NCBI GenBank assembly: GCA_015068445.1
Contig: SVKN01000010.1
Coordinates: forward strand, 1 to 45,525
Source: Oscillospiraceae bacterium
GTDB taxonomy: Bacteria; Bacillota; Clostridia; Oscillospirales; Butyricicoccaceae
Length of the DNA stretch: 45,525 nt
Direction: 5' to 3'
Shown here: positions 1-8,272 of the stretch, in pieces
Layout of the letters: each line of letters opens with the position of its first letter
Numbering within the stretch: the first letter of the stretch is position 1
Position numbers and translations under genes: made by a program
Notes under the pieces: model-generated
The model's input: the letters and a program-made list of their open reading frames with translations, nothing else
The model's database searches: none
Told to the model about the DNA's origin: nothing

Positions 1-2
1 GC

Positions 3-2276
3 ATCGAGGGCTTCCGCATGATGAGCTACACGGGCCGCGCCATGACCTCCGGCGGGCTGATCTCCGGGAGCATCGGCCGGGTGCTGGCGGCGGCGCTGTC
101 GCCTGCGGGCGGCGCGATCCTGTGTCTCGGCCTGCTGCTGGTGTGCTCCTTCGCGGCGGCCAGCATCAGCCCCACGGCGCTGCTCAAGCGGCTGACGCCC
201 GCCCCCGAGGAGGACGATCCCGCGCCCCTGCCCGCCAAAAACAAGCGCGTCAAGGAGATGAGCGGCGTGCTGGTGGAGTTCCCCGCCGAGGAGAAAAAGC
301 CCGCGAAGCCCGCGGCGAAGAACGTCCCCACCACCCCGGACCATCCGTTCAGGGGCGTTTTCGTCGACTTTTTCAGCAAGGACAAGCCCGAGACGCCCGA
401 GAAGAAGCCCGTGAAGAAAAAGACGCGCAAGGACCCCACGGACCCCGTGACGCCCACGTTCACCGTGGAGGACGTCCCGCCCTTCGACCCCCAGGAGCCC
501 TTCTCGCCGGAGGCGTATGACATCGACAAGATCACCGAGGAGTTCCGCAATGTGGACCCGCTGCCCGACGACGGCACGGACCCCATCGCCCCCTGGGAGG
601 ATCTTTACACGTCCAAAGACGACGACAAGGACCCCGCCATGCGCGTGGCCCTCAGCGGCACGGAGTTCGACATCTTCACCGAGGACAACCCGCCCCCGGC
701 GGAGCTGAGCCTTGACGAAAAGCGTCAGGCCGCGGGCGAGGCCCACGAGAAGGCCGCCGAGGAGCACGACGTCAGCGGCATCATCGAAAATGCCGCCGCC
801 AAGCAGGAGACGGGCAAATACATCTACCCGCCCCTGTCGCTGCTGGCCCCCGGCGACCCCGGCATGGGCGCCGACCACGAGAGCATCGTCCGCTGCGCCG
901 AGCGGCTTGTCGACACGCTGCGCAGCTTCAACATCGAATCGACCATCGTCAACGTGACGAAGGGCCCCACGGTCACGCGGTATGAGCTGCAGCTCCAGCG
1001 CGGCATCAAGTTCGCCCGCGTCACGTCATTGGCGGACGACATCGCCCTGGCGCTGGGCGCGGCGTCGGTCCGCATCGCCCCCATCCCCGCCAACAATTCC
1101 GTGGGCATCGAGGTGCCCAACGATATCCAGGAGGTCGTCAGCCTGCGGGACATCCTGCAGAACAAGGCGTTCTCCTCCGCCAAGAGCAAGCTGGCCTTCG
1201 CCGTGGGCAAGGACATCGCCGGCCAGTGCATCGTGGGCGACATCGCCAAGATGCCCCATATGCTCATCGCCGGCACCACGGGCTCCGGCAAGTCCGTGTG
1301 CATCAACTCCATCATCATCAGCCTGATCTACAAGTCCTCCCCGCAGGAGGTCAAGCTGATCATGGTCGACCCGAAGATGATCGAGCTGGGCATGTACAAC
1401 GGCGTGCCGCACCTGCTGATCCCCGTGGTCACCGACCCGAAGAAGGCCGCCGGGGCCCTGAACTGGGCCGTGGGCGAGATGATGCGGCGGTACAAGCTGC
1501 TCAGTGAGCTGAACGTCCGCAATCTGGAGGCGTACAACGAGGAGATCAAGCGCCGGGGCGAGGGCGAGACGCTGCCCCAGATCGTCATCATCATCGACGA
1601 GCTGGCCGACCTGATGTTCGTGGCCGCCCGGGAGGTGGAGGAGTCCATCGCGCGCATCGCGCAGATGGCCCGCGCCGCCGGGATGCACCTGGTCATCGCT
1701 ACCCAGCGCCCCTCCGCCGACGTCATCACGGGCCTGATGAAGGCCAATATCCCCTCCCGCATCGCCTTTGCCGTGGCCAGCCAGATCGAGTCCCGCATCA
1801 TCCTGGACCAGAACGGCGCGGAGAAGCTCATCGGCCGCGGCGACATGCTGTACAATCCTCTGGGCGCGGGCAAGCCCCTGCGCGTGCAGGGCTGCTTCAT
1901 CAGCTCCAAGGAGGTGGAGTCGGTGATCGATTTCGTCAAGACCACCGGCGCGCCAGAGTACGACCAGAAGATCCTCGACCACATCGAGCGCCAGGCCGAA
2001 AAGGGCAATGACAACGGCGGCTCCGGCCGTGACGACGACGATGAGGAAGCCGACGATCCCATGCTGATCGACGCCATTTCCGTCGTCGTGGACCGCGGCG
2101 AGGCCTCCACGTCCCTGCTCCAGCGCCGGCTCAAGCTGGGCTACGCCCGCGCCGCGCGGCTGGTGGACATCATGGAGGAGCGCGGCATCGTCGGCCCCTT
2201 CGAGGGCAGCAAGCCCCGCTCCGTGCTGATCACCAAGGACCAGTGGGCGGAGATGAAGCTCCGCATGACGGAGTAG
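3..2276 (+). CDS. ftsK: DNA translocase FtsK/SpoIIIE family (5' end outside window)
   Basis: ATP-driven double-strand DNA pump that moves chromosome DNA through the closing septum or into the forespore. The frame is open to the window edge, so the usual start and most of the N-terminal membrane domain lie upstream; only one hydrophobic segment remains (about residues 22-50 counted from the ATG at 18). A proline-, lysine- and acid-rich linker follows to about residue 270. The RecA-like motor has Walker A GTTGSGKS near residue 418 and Walker B IVIIIDELADL near 521. The C-terminal winged-helix gamma domain, which reads polar DNA motifs, starts near residue 680 after an acidic spacer (DDDDEEADD). 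The family is clear; FtsK versus SpoIIIE cannot be decided from sequence alone. The next gene begins 40 nt downstream. Confidence 0.95.
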   Translation: MEGFRMMSYTGRAMTSGGLISGSIGRVLAAALSPAGGAILCLGLLLVCSFAAASISPTALLKRLTPAPEEDDPAPLPAKNKRVKEMSGVLVEFPAEEKKPAKPAAKNVPTTPDHPFRGVFVDFFSKDKPETPEKKPVKKKTRKDPTDPVTPTFTVEDVPPFDPQEPFSPEAYDIDKITEEFRNVDPLPDDGTDPIAPWEDLYTSKDDDKDPAMRVALSGTEFDIFTEDNPPPAELSLDEKRQAAGEAHEKAAEEHDVSGIIENAAAKQETGKYIYPPLSLLAPGDPGMGADHESIVRCAERLVDTLRSFNIESTIVNVTKGPTVTRYELQLQRGIKFARVTSLADDIALALGAASVRIAPIPANNSVGIEVPNDIQEVVSLRDILQNKAFSSAKSKLAFAVGKDIAGQCIVGDIAKMPHMLIAGTTGSGKSVCINSIIISLIYKSSPQEVKLIMVDPKMIELGMYNGVPHLLIPVVTDPKKAAGALNWAVGEMMRRYKLLSELNVRNLEAYNEEIKRRGEGETLPQIVIIIDELADLMFVAAREVEESIARIAQMARAAGMHLVIATQRPSADVITGLMKANIPSRIAFAVASQIESRIILDQNGAEKLIGRGDMLYNPLGAGKPLRVQGCFISSKEVESVIDFVKTTGAPEYDQKILDHIERQAEKGNDNGGSGRDDDDEEADDPMLIDAISVVVDRGEASTSLLQRRLKLGYARAARLVDIMEERGIVGPFEGSKPRSVLITKDQWAEMKLRMTE

Positions 2277-2316
2277 CGCAAAAACGTCTATTTTAAACAA
2301 ACGGAGGATACAGAGC

Positions 2317-2850
2317 ATGAACGATTTCATCAAGGTCTCTCCCGACGAGCTGCCGGGAAACGCCATCCGCATGTTCAACAAGGGCTGGGCGCTGCTGACG
2401 GCGGGCGACCGGGAGAAGTGGAACACCATGACCATCTCCTGGGGTCAGCTGGGCGAGCTGTGGACGCTGCCGGTGTGCACGGTGTTCGTGCGCCCCGCGC
2501 GGTACACCTACAGCTTCATGGAGCGCAGCGACAGCTACACGGTCTGCCTGTTTGACGAGGGCGCGTACCGCAGGGAACTGGGCGTGCTGGGCAGCGAGTC
2601 CGGCCGCGACATCGACAAGATGAGCGGCTGCGGCCTGACGCCCGTGGCGCTGGACGGCGGCCTGACGGCGTTCCGCGAGGCGCGGATCGTCCTCGTGATC
2701 GACAAGCTGTACGACCACCAGTTCGACCCCAAACAGATGCCCGAGGACATCATGAAGACCGCGAAGCCCTTCAACTACAGCGGCGTCGCCGACGACGACC
2801 TGCACCGCCTGTACATCGGCAAGATCCGCGAAGCGTATCTGAGAAAGTAA
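2317..2850 (+). CDS. Flavin reductase-like (FMN-binding split-barrel) protein
   Basis: A 177-residue protein with the length and pattern of the flavin reductase-like split-barrel family common in Clostridia. The stretch around NTMTISWGQLGELW, then TVFVRPARYTY, resembles the part of this fold that holds the isoalloxazine ring. It probably binds FMN and takes part in electron transfer or flavin reduction; the substrate is unknown. The ATG has a good Shine-Dalgarno site (ACGGAGG, about 9 nt upstream). An intrinsic terminator follows 12 nt after the stop, so it may form a short unit with ftsK. Confidence 0.75.
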   Translation: MNDFIKVSPDELPGNAIRMFNKGWALLTAGDREKWNTMTISWGQLGELWTLPVCTVFVRPARYTYSFMERSDSYTVCLFDEGAYRRELGVLGSESGRDIDKMSGCGLTPVALDGGLTAFREARIVLVIDKLYDHQFDPKQMPEDIMKTAKPFNYSGVADDDLHRLYIGKIREAYLRK

Positions 2851-2862
2851 GAAGCAAGAATG

Positions 2863-2891
2863 AAAAAAGCCGCCTTTCGGCGGCTTTTTTT
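2863..2891 (+). terminator. Intrinsic terminator after the flavin reductase gene
   Basis: GCCGCC-TTTC-GGCGGC stem-loop with an A-run before and a seven-T run after, 12 nt downstream of the stop at 2850. A nearly identical hairpin lies at 3112-3137. Confidence 0.85.
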
Positions 2892-3111
2892 GCGTGTCGA
2901 CAAACGCGGCACGCTTCGGGGGAAGACCGCTTCGCTGGGTCTTCCTCCGAGATTCCTCGCGCTGATCGCCTTCGGCTTCGCCTCAGTTGGTCGGCGCGAG
3001 CGCTCGCTTTGCTCGCTTTTAAGGAGTTTTTTGGCGGCACATGTCCGCCAAAAAACGATTCCATACGGATCGTTTACGCACGCAATGCAAAAAGACTATG
3101 TCTACGGGCTG
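2892..3111. repeat. Hairpin-rich intergenic region between twin terminators
   Basis: About 220 bp without a gene, lying between two near-identical terminator hairpins. It holds several inverted repeats: GAAGACC/GGGTCTTC around 2922-2944; CTCGCGC/GCGCGAG enclosing about 2957-3001; and a perfect 11-bp stem at 3027-3055 (TTTTTTGGCGG, loop CACATGT, CCGCCAAAAAA). The GGCGG-ACATGT-CCGCC core recalls the start of the structured repeats at 4015 and 24084. I see no coding potential. Confidence 0.6.
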
Positions 3112-3137
3112 AAAAAGCCGCCTTTCGGCGGCTTTTT
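3112..3137 (-). terminator. Intrinsic terminator after the FakA C-domain gene
   Basis: AAAAAGCCGCC-TTTC-GGCGGCTTTTT hairpin immediately after the stop of the minus-strand gene ending at 3139. It is symmetric, so it could stop transcripts from either side. Confidence 0.8.
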
Positions 3138-3138
3138 C

Positions 3139-3396
3139 TCACCCGTCCAGGCCTCTGGCCTGACGGTCCATGTTTTCGATGACGATGTCGTGGAGCTCGC
3201 CGAGGCCGGCGCAGTACTCCAGGACCATCCAGGGGGTGTTGGTGTGGAAGTGGACCTTGATCAGCTCGTCGTCGCCGGCGACGATGAGGCTGTCGCCCTC
3301 GATGGTGGCGGTGATGTAATCGCTGATGGCGTCCTCGTCCAGTCCCTCGCCCTCGATGAGGAGCTGGGTATCAAAAATGAACTCTACGGGGTCCAT
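3139..3396 (-). CDS. Stand-alone FakA/YloV C-terminal domain protein
   Basis: An 85-residue protein matching the C-terminal lobe of DAK2-type fatty-acid kinases (FakA/YloV). Visible are the GDSLIVAGDDELIKVHFHTN block and the end block LGELHDIVIENM. The ATP-binding DAK2 domain is absent, so it cannot be a kinase by itself. It may be a lipid- or FakB-binding relic or a regulatory subunit; short proteins of this kind are often annotated 'kinase to dihydroxyacetone kinase'. The ATG at 3396 has GGAGGAACGAGC just upstream and is preferred over in-frame starts further 5', which run back into queH. It starts 13 nt after the queH stop, so the two are probably co-transcribed. Confidence 0.75.
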   Translation of the reverse strand: MDPVEFIFDTQLLIEGEGLDEDAISDYITATIEGDSLIVAGDDELIKVHFHTNTPWMVLEYCAGLGELHDIVIENMDRQARGLDG

Positions 3397-3409
3397 GCTC
3401 GTTCCTCCT

Positions 3410-3970
3410 TCAGTCCTGCTGTTCGGCAGGCTTTTTCTTTTTCTTCTTGCGGTAGCGGTCCTCTTCGCTGAAGATGCAGCCGCAGTACTTCTGCATATAC
3501 AGCTCCAGCGCCCGGGCGCGGTCCTGGCCCTCGCGGAACCAGGGGCGGAAGTCCTCCGGCAGGAACCGGACGCCGTATTTCTCCGCCATCTCATGGCCGA
3601 TCTCCAGCATCATCTCCCGGTTCTGATAGGGGCTGTAGAGGAGCGTGGTGCAGAAGCTGTCGAAGCCGCGCGCGGCGGCCTCCCGGGCGGTGCGCTCCAG
3701 ACGGGAGGTGTAGCAGAACCGGCAGCGGTGGTCGATGTCGTCCGCCACGTTCGTGACGAACTGGCGCAGGCCGTAGTCGTCCTCGACGATCAGCGGCAGG
3801 TCGATGGACGCGGCGTAGCCCTTCATGGCCTCCCGGCGGGAGCGGTACTCGGTGAAGGGGTGGATGTTGATGTTGTACCAGAAGGCCACGGGCTCGATGC
3901 CCTTCTCGCGCAGCTTCTCCACCGACATGATGGAGCAGGGCGCGCAGCAGACGTGAAGCAGCGTGTTCAT
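3410..3970 (-). CDS. queH: Epoxyqueuosine reductase QueH
   Basis: Catalyses the last step of queuosine synthesis, reduction of epoxyqueuosine to queuosine in tRNA; QueH is the non-homologous replacement of QueG. The 186-residue protein has the family's cysteine signature: HVCCAPCS near the N terminus, RCRFCYTSRLERT in the middle and YCGCIFS near the C terminus, which supply iron-sulphur and metal ligands. A lysine-rich tail (KKKKKKPAEQQD) ends the protein. The ATG at 3970 has GAGGAGGACAGG at good spacing; longer readings would run into the repeat element upstream. Confidence 0.9.
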   Translation of the reverse strand: MNTLLHVCCAPCSIMSVEKLREKGIEPVAFWYNINIHPFTEYRSRREAMKGYAASIDLPLIVEDDYGLRQFVTNVADDIDHRCRFCYTSRLERTAREAAARGFDSFCTTLLYSPYQNREMMLEIGHEMAEKYGVRFLPEDFRPWFREGQDRARALELYMQKYCGCIFSEEDRYRKKKKKKPAEQQD

Positions 3971-4014
3971 CCTGTCCTCCTCTTCGCAGATGCATCGCAT
4001 CTGCTGTCTGATCG

Positions 4015-4168
4015 TTTTTTGGGCGGACATGTGCCGACCGAAAAACACCTTTCGGTCCGCAAACGTGCGCGCATCGCGCGTGCGCTGCAGCGGACCGACC
4101 CGAGCGGGCAGACGCACACCTCTGCCCGCGAGCCCTTCCTATGGTGAAAAACAGCAGATTTTCACCAT
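4015..4168. repeat. Structured intergenic repeat, family B copy 1
   Basis: Fills most of the 214-bp gap between queH and the DUF1846 gene. Elements in order: a stem with an ACATGT centre at 4015-4045; an 8-bp stem CGGTCCGC (4053-4060) / GCGGACCG (4090-4097) enclosing a GC-rich inner hairpin; a 9-bp stem GCGGGCAGA (4104-4112) / TCTGCCCGC (4121-4129); and an ATGGTGAAAA/TTTTCACCAT hairpin at 4141-4168. The same order recurs at 24065-24229 with compensating changes in two stems. Confidence 0.75.
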
Positions 4169-4184
4169 GCGCCGGAGGCGCTGT

Positions 4185-5669
4185 TTATTTGTGGAAGAGC
4201 CTGTTCACCTGATACCGCGGCTCGCACGTCAGGTTGATGCCCAGGCGGCGGTAGATGTCCTCGTCCACGGAGGACAGCAGGACCGTGGAGTGGGCCTCGC
4301 AGCCGCGGAGGTCGGACAGGCGGCGGAAGGCGCGCTCGGCTGTCTTGTCGGTGGCGGCGCTGACGCTGAGGGCGATCAGCACCTCATCGGAGTGCAGGCG
4401 CGGGTTCTTGCCGCCCAGCAGGTCCACCTTCAGGCGCTGGATGGGCTCGATGGCGGCGGCGGAGATCATATGCACGGGGCGGGCCAAGCCCTCCATGACC
4501 TTGACGGCGTTCAGCAGCGCCGCGGAAGCCGGACCCATGAGCTCGCCGGTCTTGCCCGTGACGATGCGCCCGTCGTGGAGCTGGATGGCCATGGCGGGGC
4601 CGTCCTCCTGACGCTCGCGCTCCAGCGCGGCCATGATCACGGGACGGGAGTAGATCGTGATGCCCTTCTCCTGCATCAGCAGCTCGATGCGGTTGACGAT
4701 GCTCTCGTCGATGAGGCCCTTGGCCATGTCGGCCTTGGCCTTGTAATAGCGGCGGATGATCTCCTGGCAGCTGGCCTCGGAGACGATGTCGTCGTCGATG
4801 ATGCAGTAGCCCGCCATGTTGACGCCCATGTCCGTGGGGGACTTGTAGGGGCACTCGCCGTAGATCTCGCGGAAGATGGCGCGCAGGACGGGGAAGATCT
4901 CGATGTCGCGGTTATAGTTGACGGTGGTGATGCCGTAAGCGTCCAGATGGTAGTGGTCGATCATGTTGACGTCGTCCAGATCGGCCGTGGCGGCCTCGTA
5001 GGCCAGGTTGACCGGATGCTTCAGGGGGATGTTCCAGATGGGGAAGGTCTCGAACTTGGCGTAGCCGGCCTTGATGCCGCGCTTGTGCTCGTGGTAGAGC
5101 TGGCTGAGGCAGGTGGCCATCTTGCCGCTGCCGGGGCCGGGGGCCGTGACGACCACCAGCGGACGGGAGGTCTCGATGTAGTCGTTCTTGCCGTAGCCGT
5201 TCTCGCTGACGATCAGCGAGACGTTGGTGGGGTAGCCGGGGATGGGGTAATGGAGGTAGACCGGGATGCCGAGGCGCTCCATGCGCTGCTTGAAGGCTTC
5301 GGCCGCGGGCTGGCCGCTGTACTGGGTGATGACGACGCTGCCCACGTACAGGTCAAAGGAGCGGAATACGTCGATCAGGCGCAGCACGTCCGCGTCGTAG
5401 GTGATGCCCAGATCGCCGCGGACCTTCTTCTTTTCGATGTCGAGAGCCGAAACGGCGATGATGATCTCCGCCTGATCGGAGATCATGCGCAGCATGCGCA
5501 GCTTGCTGTCCGGCTCGAAGCCCGGCAGGACCCGGGACGCGTGGAAGTCGTCGTACAGCTTGCCGCCGAACTCCAGGTACAGCTTGCCGCCGAACTCTCC
5601 GATCCGCTTGATGATCTGGTCGGACTGCTTTTTGATATACGCCTCATTGTCAAAACCGATCTTTCTCAT
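4185..5669 (-). CDS. DUF1846 family protein (uncharacterised)
   Basis: A 494-residue protein matching the DUF1846 family, which is common in anaerobic Firmicutes and of unknown biochemical role. The N terminus (MRKIGFDNEAYIKKQS, then two GGKLY motifs about eight residues apart and RVLPGFEPDSK) is typical. A P-loop-like segment APGPGSGKMAT lies near residues 176-186, so nucleotide binding is plausible. No membrane segment is seen. The start has AAGGGGGC upstream. Only 44 nt separate it from the MFS gene at 5714 and no terminator is seen between, so it may be the last gene of the MFS operon. Confidence 0.88.
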   Translation of the reverse strand: MRKIGFDNEAYIKKQSDQIIKRIGEFGGKLYLEFGGKLYDDFHASRVLPGFEPDSKLRMLRMISDQAEIIIAVSALDIEKKKVRGDLGITYDADVLRLIDVFRSFDLYVGSVVITQYSGQPAAEAFKQRMERLGIPVYLHYPIPGYPTNVSLIVSENGYGKNDYIETSRPLVVVTAPGPGSGKMATCLSQLYHEHKRGIKAGYAKFETFPIWNIPLKHPVNLAYEAATADLDDVNMIDHYHLDAYGITTVNYNRDIEIFPVLRAIFREIYGECPYKSPTDMGVNMAGYCIIDDDIVSEASCQEIIRRYYKAKADMAKGLIDESIVNRIELLMQEKGITIYSRPVIMAALERERQEDGPAMAIQLHDGRIVTGKTGELMGPASAALLNAVKVMEGLARPVHMISAAAIEPIQRLKVDLLGGKNPRLHSDEVLIALSVSAATDKTAERAFRRLSDLRGCEAHSTVLLSSVDEDIYRRLGINLTCEPRYQVNRLFHK

Positions 5670-5713
5670 AATAGCCCCCTTTTTTCAGATGATTGATTTA
5701 TTTCGACCGAGTT

Positions 5714-6967
5714 TTACGCGTTCTTTTTCTTTTCGCCGGGCAGGATAATGGAGAAGATGACCACCGCGCACACCAGCAGGCAGGCCCACACGGTGAAGGC
5801 GGGGTTGTAGGTGCCCAGATGATCGTACACGGCGCCGTTGATCATGGGCGACAGCGCGCCGCCGACGCTGGAGCAGGCGGCGATGAAGCCGTAGTTGGAG
5901 TTATAGTCCTTCCGCCCAAAGAGGTTCTGGGCGATCATGGGCACGCCCACGGTGCCGAAGGAGGATCCCAGGCACTGGCCCACGACGATCAGCGGCAGCA
6001 TGAACCAGTAGCGGCAGAAGATCATGCCCGTGATGCCCAGGAAGCCGCAGGTGATGGACAGGACCGTGGAGCGCTTGGTGCCCAGGCGGTCGAAGATGAT
6101 GCCGAGGCTCATCTTGCCCAGCGCCAGCGCCGCCATGCAGAAGGAGACCATGAAGGCCGCGGTCTGGGTGGCGTAGCCGTTGTCCGTCAGGTGGGGCGCC
6201 ATGACCTGCGTCATGGTGCCGATGGCCGTGGTGGAGAAGCAGACGCACAGACACACGCCGCGGAAGCGCCAGGTCTTGATCAGATCCTTGAACAGCTCGC
6301 CCTCCTGATCGAGATCCACATTCGCCTTCTCGCCCTCGTGGGCCTTTTCCCAGCCCAGGGGCTTGAGACCCTTGTCCTCGGGCCTGACGCGGATGAGGAA
6401 GTAGACGGCGGTGAAGGCCGCGCAGAAGATGACGACGGCCAGGATGCGGAAGGTGCTGCGCCAGCCGACGGTCATGATCAGCCTGGCCGCCAGCGGGTTG
6501 AACACCATGCCGCCGATGCCCGTGCCCATCATGGCGATGCCGATGGCCGTGCCGCGCTTTTCATAGAACCAGTTGGACACGATGACCGAAAAGGCCAGCG
6601 TCGTCAACAGCGCCATGGTGACGCCGATGACCATGGAGCAGGCGTAGAACATCCAGATGTTCTGCGCGAAGGAGTAGCAGAAATAGGCCGTGGGGAACGC
6701 GATGGCCGCCACGCGCATGAGGTCGTGGAGGCGGAAGTGCTTGAGGATCGTGCCCCAGGAGAAGTTGACGAACATCTGCACCAGCGAGAAGATCGTCATA
6801 TTGGTGCTCATGGCCTGGCGGGTGAAGCCCATATCGGCGCAGACGGGCTTGATGAACTGGCCGAAGCTGTTCCAGCCGATGCCGATGACGGTGCTCATGA
6901 TCAGAATGCCCGCGAAGACGATGACCCAGCCGTAAAAAATCTTGCCTTCAGATCGCAATGGACTCAC
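5714..6967 (-). CDS. MFS transporter, OFA-type, third of the tandem trio
   Basis: A 417-residue inner-membrane carrier with about twelve hydrophobic segments. The opening (FYGWVIVFAG, then GQFIKPVCADMGFTRQAMS) is shared with the two carriers upstream and fits the oxalate/formate antiporter (OFA) branch of the major facilitator superfamily, which moves small carboxylates; the substrate here is unknown. The start is GTG at 6967, and GTGA overlaps the TGA of the preceding gene by 4 nt, so translation is probably coupled. The protein ends in a basic tail, LPGEKKKNA. Confidence 0.88.
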   Translation of the reverse strand: MSPLRSEGKIFYGWVIVFAGILIMSTVIGIGWNSFGQFIKPVCADMGFTRQAMSTNMTIFSLVQMFVNFSWGTILKHFRLHDLMRVAAIAFPTAYFCYSFAQNIWMFYACSMVIGVTMALLTTLAFSVIVSNWFYEKRGTAIGIAMMGTGIGGMVFNPLAARLIMTVGWRSTFRILAVVIFCAAFTAVYFLIRVRPEDKGLKPLGWEKAHEGEKANVDLDQEGELFKDLIKTWRFRGVCLCVCFSTTAIGTMTQVMAPHLTDNGYATQTAAFMVSFCMAALALGKMSLGIIFDRLGTKRSTVLSITCGFLGITGMIFCRYWFMLPLIVVGQCLGSSFGTVGVPMIAQNLFGRKDYNSNYGFIAACSSVGGALSPMINGAVYDHLGTYNPAFTVWACLLVCAVVIFSIILPGEKKKNA

Positions 6968-8214
6968 GCTTTCTTATCCGATTTGGCCCCGTCCTGTTTG
7001 GGCAGCACGGCCCGCAGGACGAAGATGCTGATCACCACCAGCACGGCGGCGACGGCGTAGATGGGCACGTAGCTGCCCGTGACGTCGTAGACGCGGCCGC
7101 TGACGATGGGCGAGAACGCGCCGCCCAGGCTCGTGGCGGCCGTCAGCTTGCCGTAGATGGAGGCGTAGTCCTTCATGCCGAAGACGTTCTGGCAGATGAT
7201 GGGCAGGCAGATGGCGCCGAAGGCGCTGCCCAGGCCGACGCCGAGGACGATGGCGGCCAGCGCCGGGGCCTGACGGCAGAAGATCATGCCCATGATGCCG
7301 ATGAACGTGCAGGTGCAGGCCAGCGTGACGGCCCGCCTGGTGCCGAGGCGGTCGAACAGACGGCCCAGCAGCACCTTGCCCCCGGCCAGCGCGCCCATGC
7401 AGATGGACGCCATGACGGCGGCGAAGGTGACGGAATAGCCGCTGTCGCTGAGGTGGGGCGACAGCGTCTGGTAAAAGGCGCCGATGGAGAAGACCATGGC
7501 GACGGAGGTGGCGAAGACGCTCCAGAAGAGCTTCGTATGGATGACCTCAGACAGCATGTAGCCGTCGTAGGCCGGGGCCTTGACCGCGCCCCCGGCGGGC
7601 GTCTCGTCGTAGCCGTAGGGCATCAGGCCCTTGCTCTCGGGCTTTTCGCGGACGATGAACCACACGCTGGGGGCCACGGTGACGAACATCAGCACCGCCG
7701 TGGCCTGATAGGCCGTGCGCCAGCCCCAGGCGAGGATCATGCGGGCGATGACCGTGTTCATCAGCATCGCGCCCAGGCCGCTGCCCATGCTCATCAGGCC
7801 GATGGCCACGCCGCGGCTCTTGGCGAACCAGTTGCCCACGATGTAGGTGAACACCATCATCGAAACGAAGCAGTAGATGATGCTCATCACCACCGACACG
7901 GCGTAGAACTGCGTGACGGTGCTGCAGAAGGAATAGCAGAAGTACAGCGCCGGCGTCAGCGCGGCGCTGACACACATGAAGCGGTGGAGGTTGACCTTGC
8001 GGATGATGCGCCCCAGATACAGCGCGAAGACCATGGACACCACCGACAGAATGGTCTGGTTCATGCTCATCTGCTGGCGGGTGAAGCCCAGATCAGCGCA
8101 CACCGGCTTGATAAACTGGCCGAAGCAGTTGGAGATGATGCCCATGGTCATGGACATCACCACGCAGCCCGCGGCCACGACGTACCAGCCGTAAAACACG
8201 TTCTTCTTTTTCAT
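6964..8214 (-). CDS. MFS transporter, OFA-type, second of the tandem trio
   Basis: A 416-residue carrier with about twelve membrane spans. It carries the shared motif GQFIKPVCADLGFTRQQMS and a central cytoplasmic loop after EKPESKGLMPYG. It is a clear paralogue of its neighbours, which suggests local duplication. The ATG at 8214 follows AAAGGGG at normal spacing. It lies 58 nt after the first carrier and overlaps the third by 4 nt. Substrate unknown; a small organic acid is the family expectation. Confidence 0.88.
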   Translation of the reverse strand: MKKKNVFYGWYVVAAGCVVMSMTMGIISNCFGQFIKPVCADLGFTRQQMSMNQTILSVVSMVFALYLGRIIRKVNLHRFMCVSAALTPALYFCYSFCSTVTQFYAVSVVMSIIYCFVSMMVFTYIVGNWFAKSRGVAIGLMSMGSGLGAMLMNTVIARMILAWGWRTAYQATAVLMFVTVAPSVWFIVREKPESKGLMPYGYDETPAGGAVKAPAYDGYMLSEVIHTKLFWSVFATSVAMVFSIGAFYQTLSPHLSDSGYSVTFAAVMASICMGALAGGKVLLGRLFDRLGTRRAVTLACTCTFIGIMGMIFCRQAPALAAIVLGVGLGSAFGAICLPIICQNVFGMKDYASIYGKLTAATSLGGAFSPIVSGRVYDVTGSYVPIYAVAAVLVVISIFVLRAVLPKQDGAKSDKKA

Positions 8215-8272
8215 ACTTGTCCCCTTTTTTCGTACTCATTTCCCCGTCGGCGGCGGGAGGAGGCCGGATGCG

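Noticed and set aside
5554-5597. 20-bp direct repeat inside the DUF1846 gene (two GGKLY motifs)
   Set aside because: As I recall the family, both motifs are normal in DUF1846 proteins, so this is not a recent duplication.
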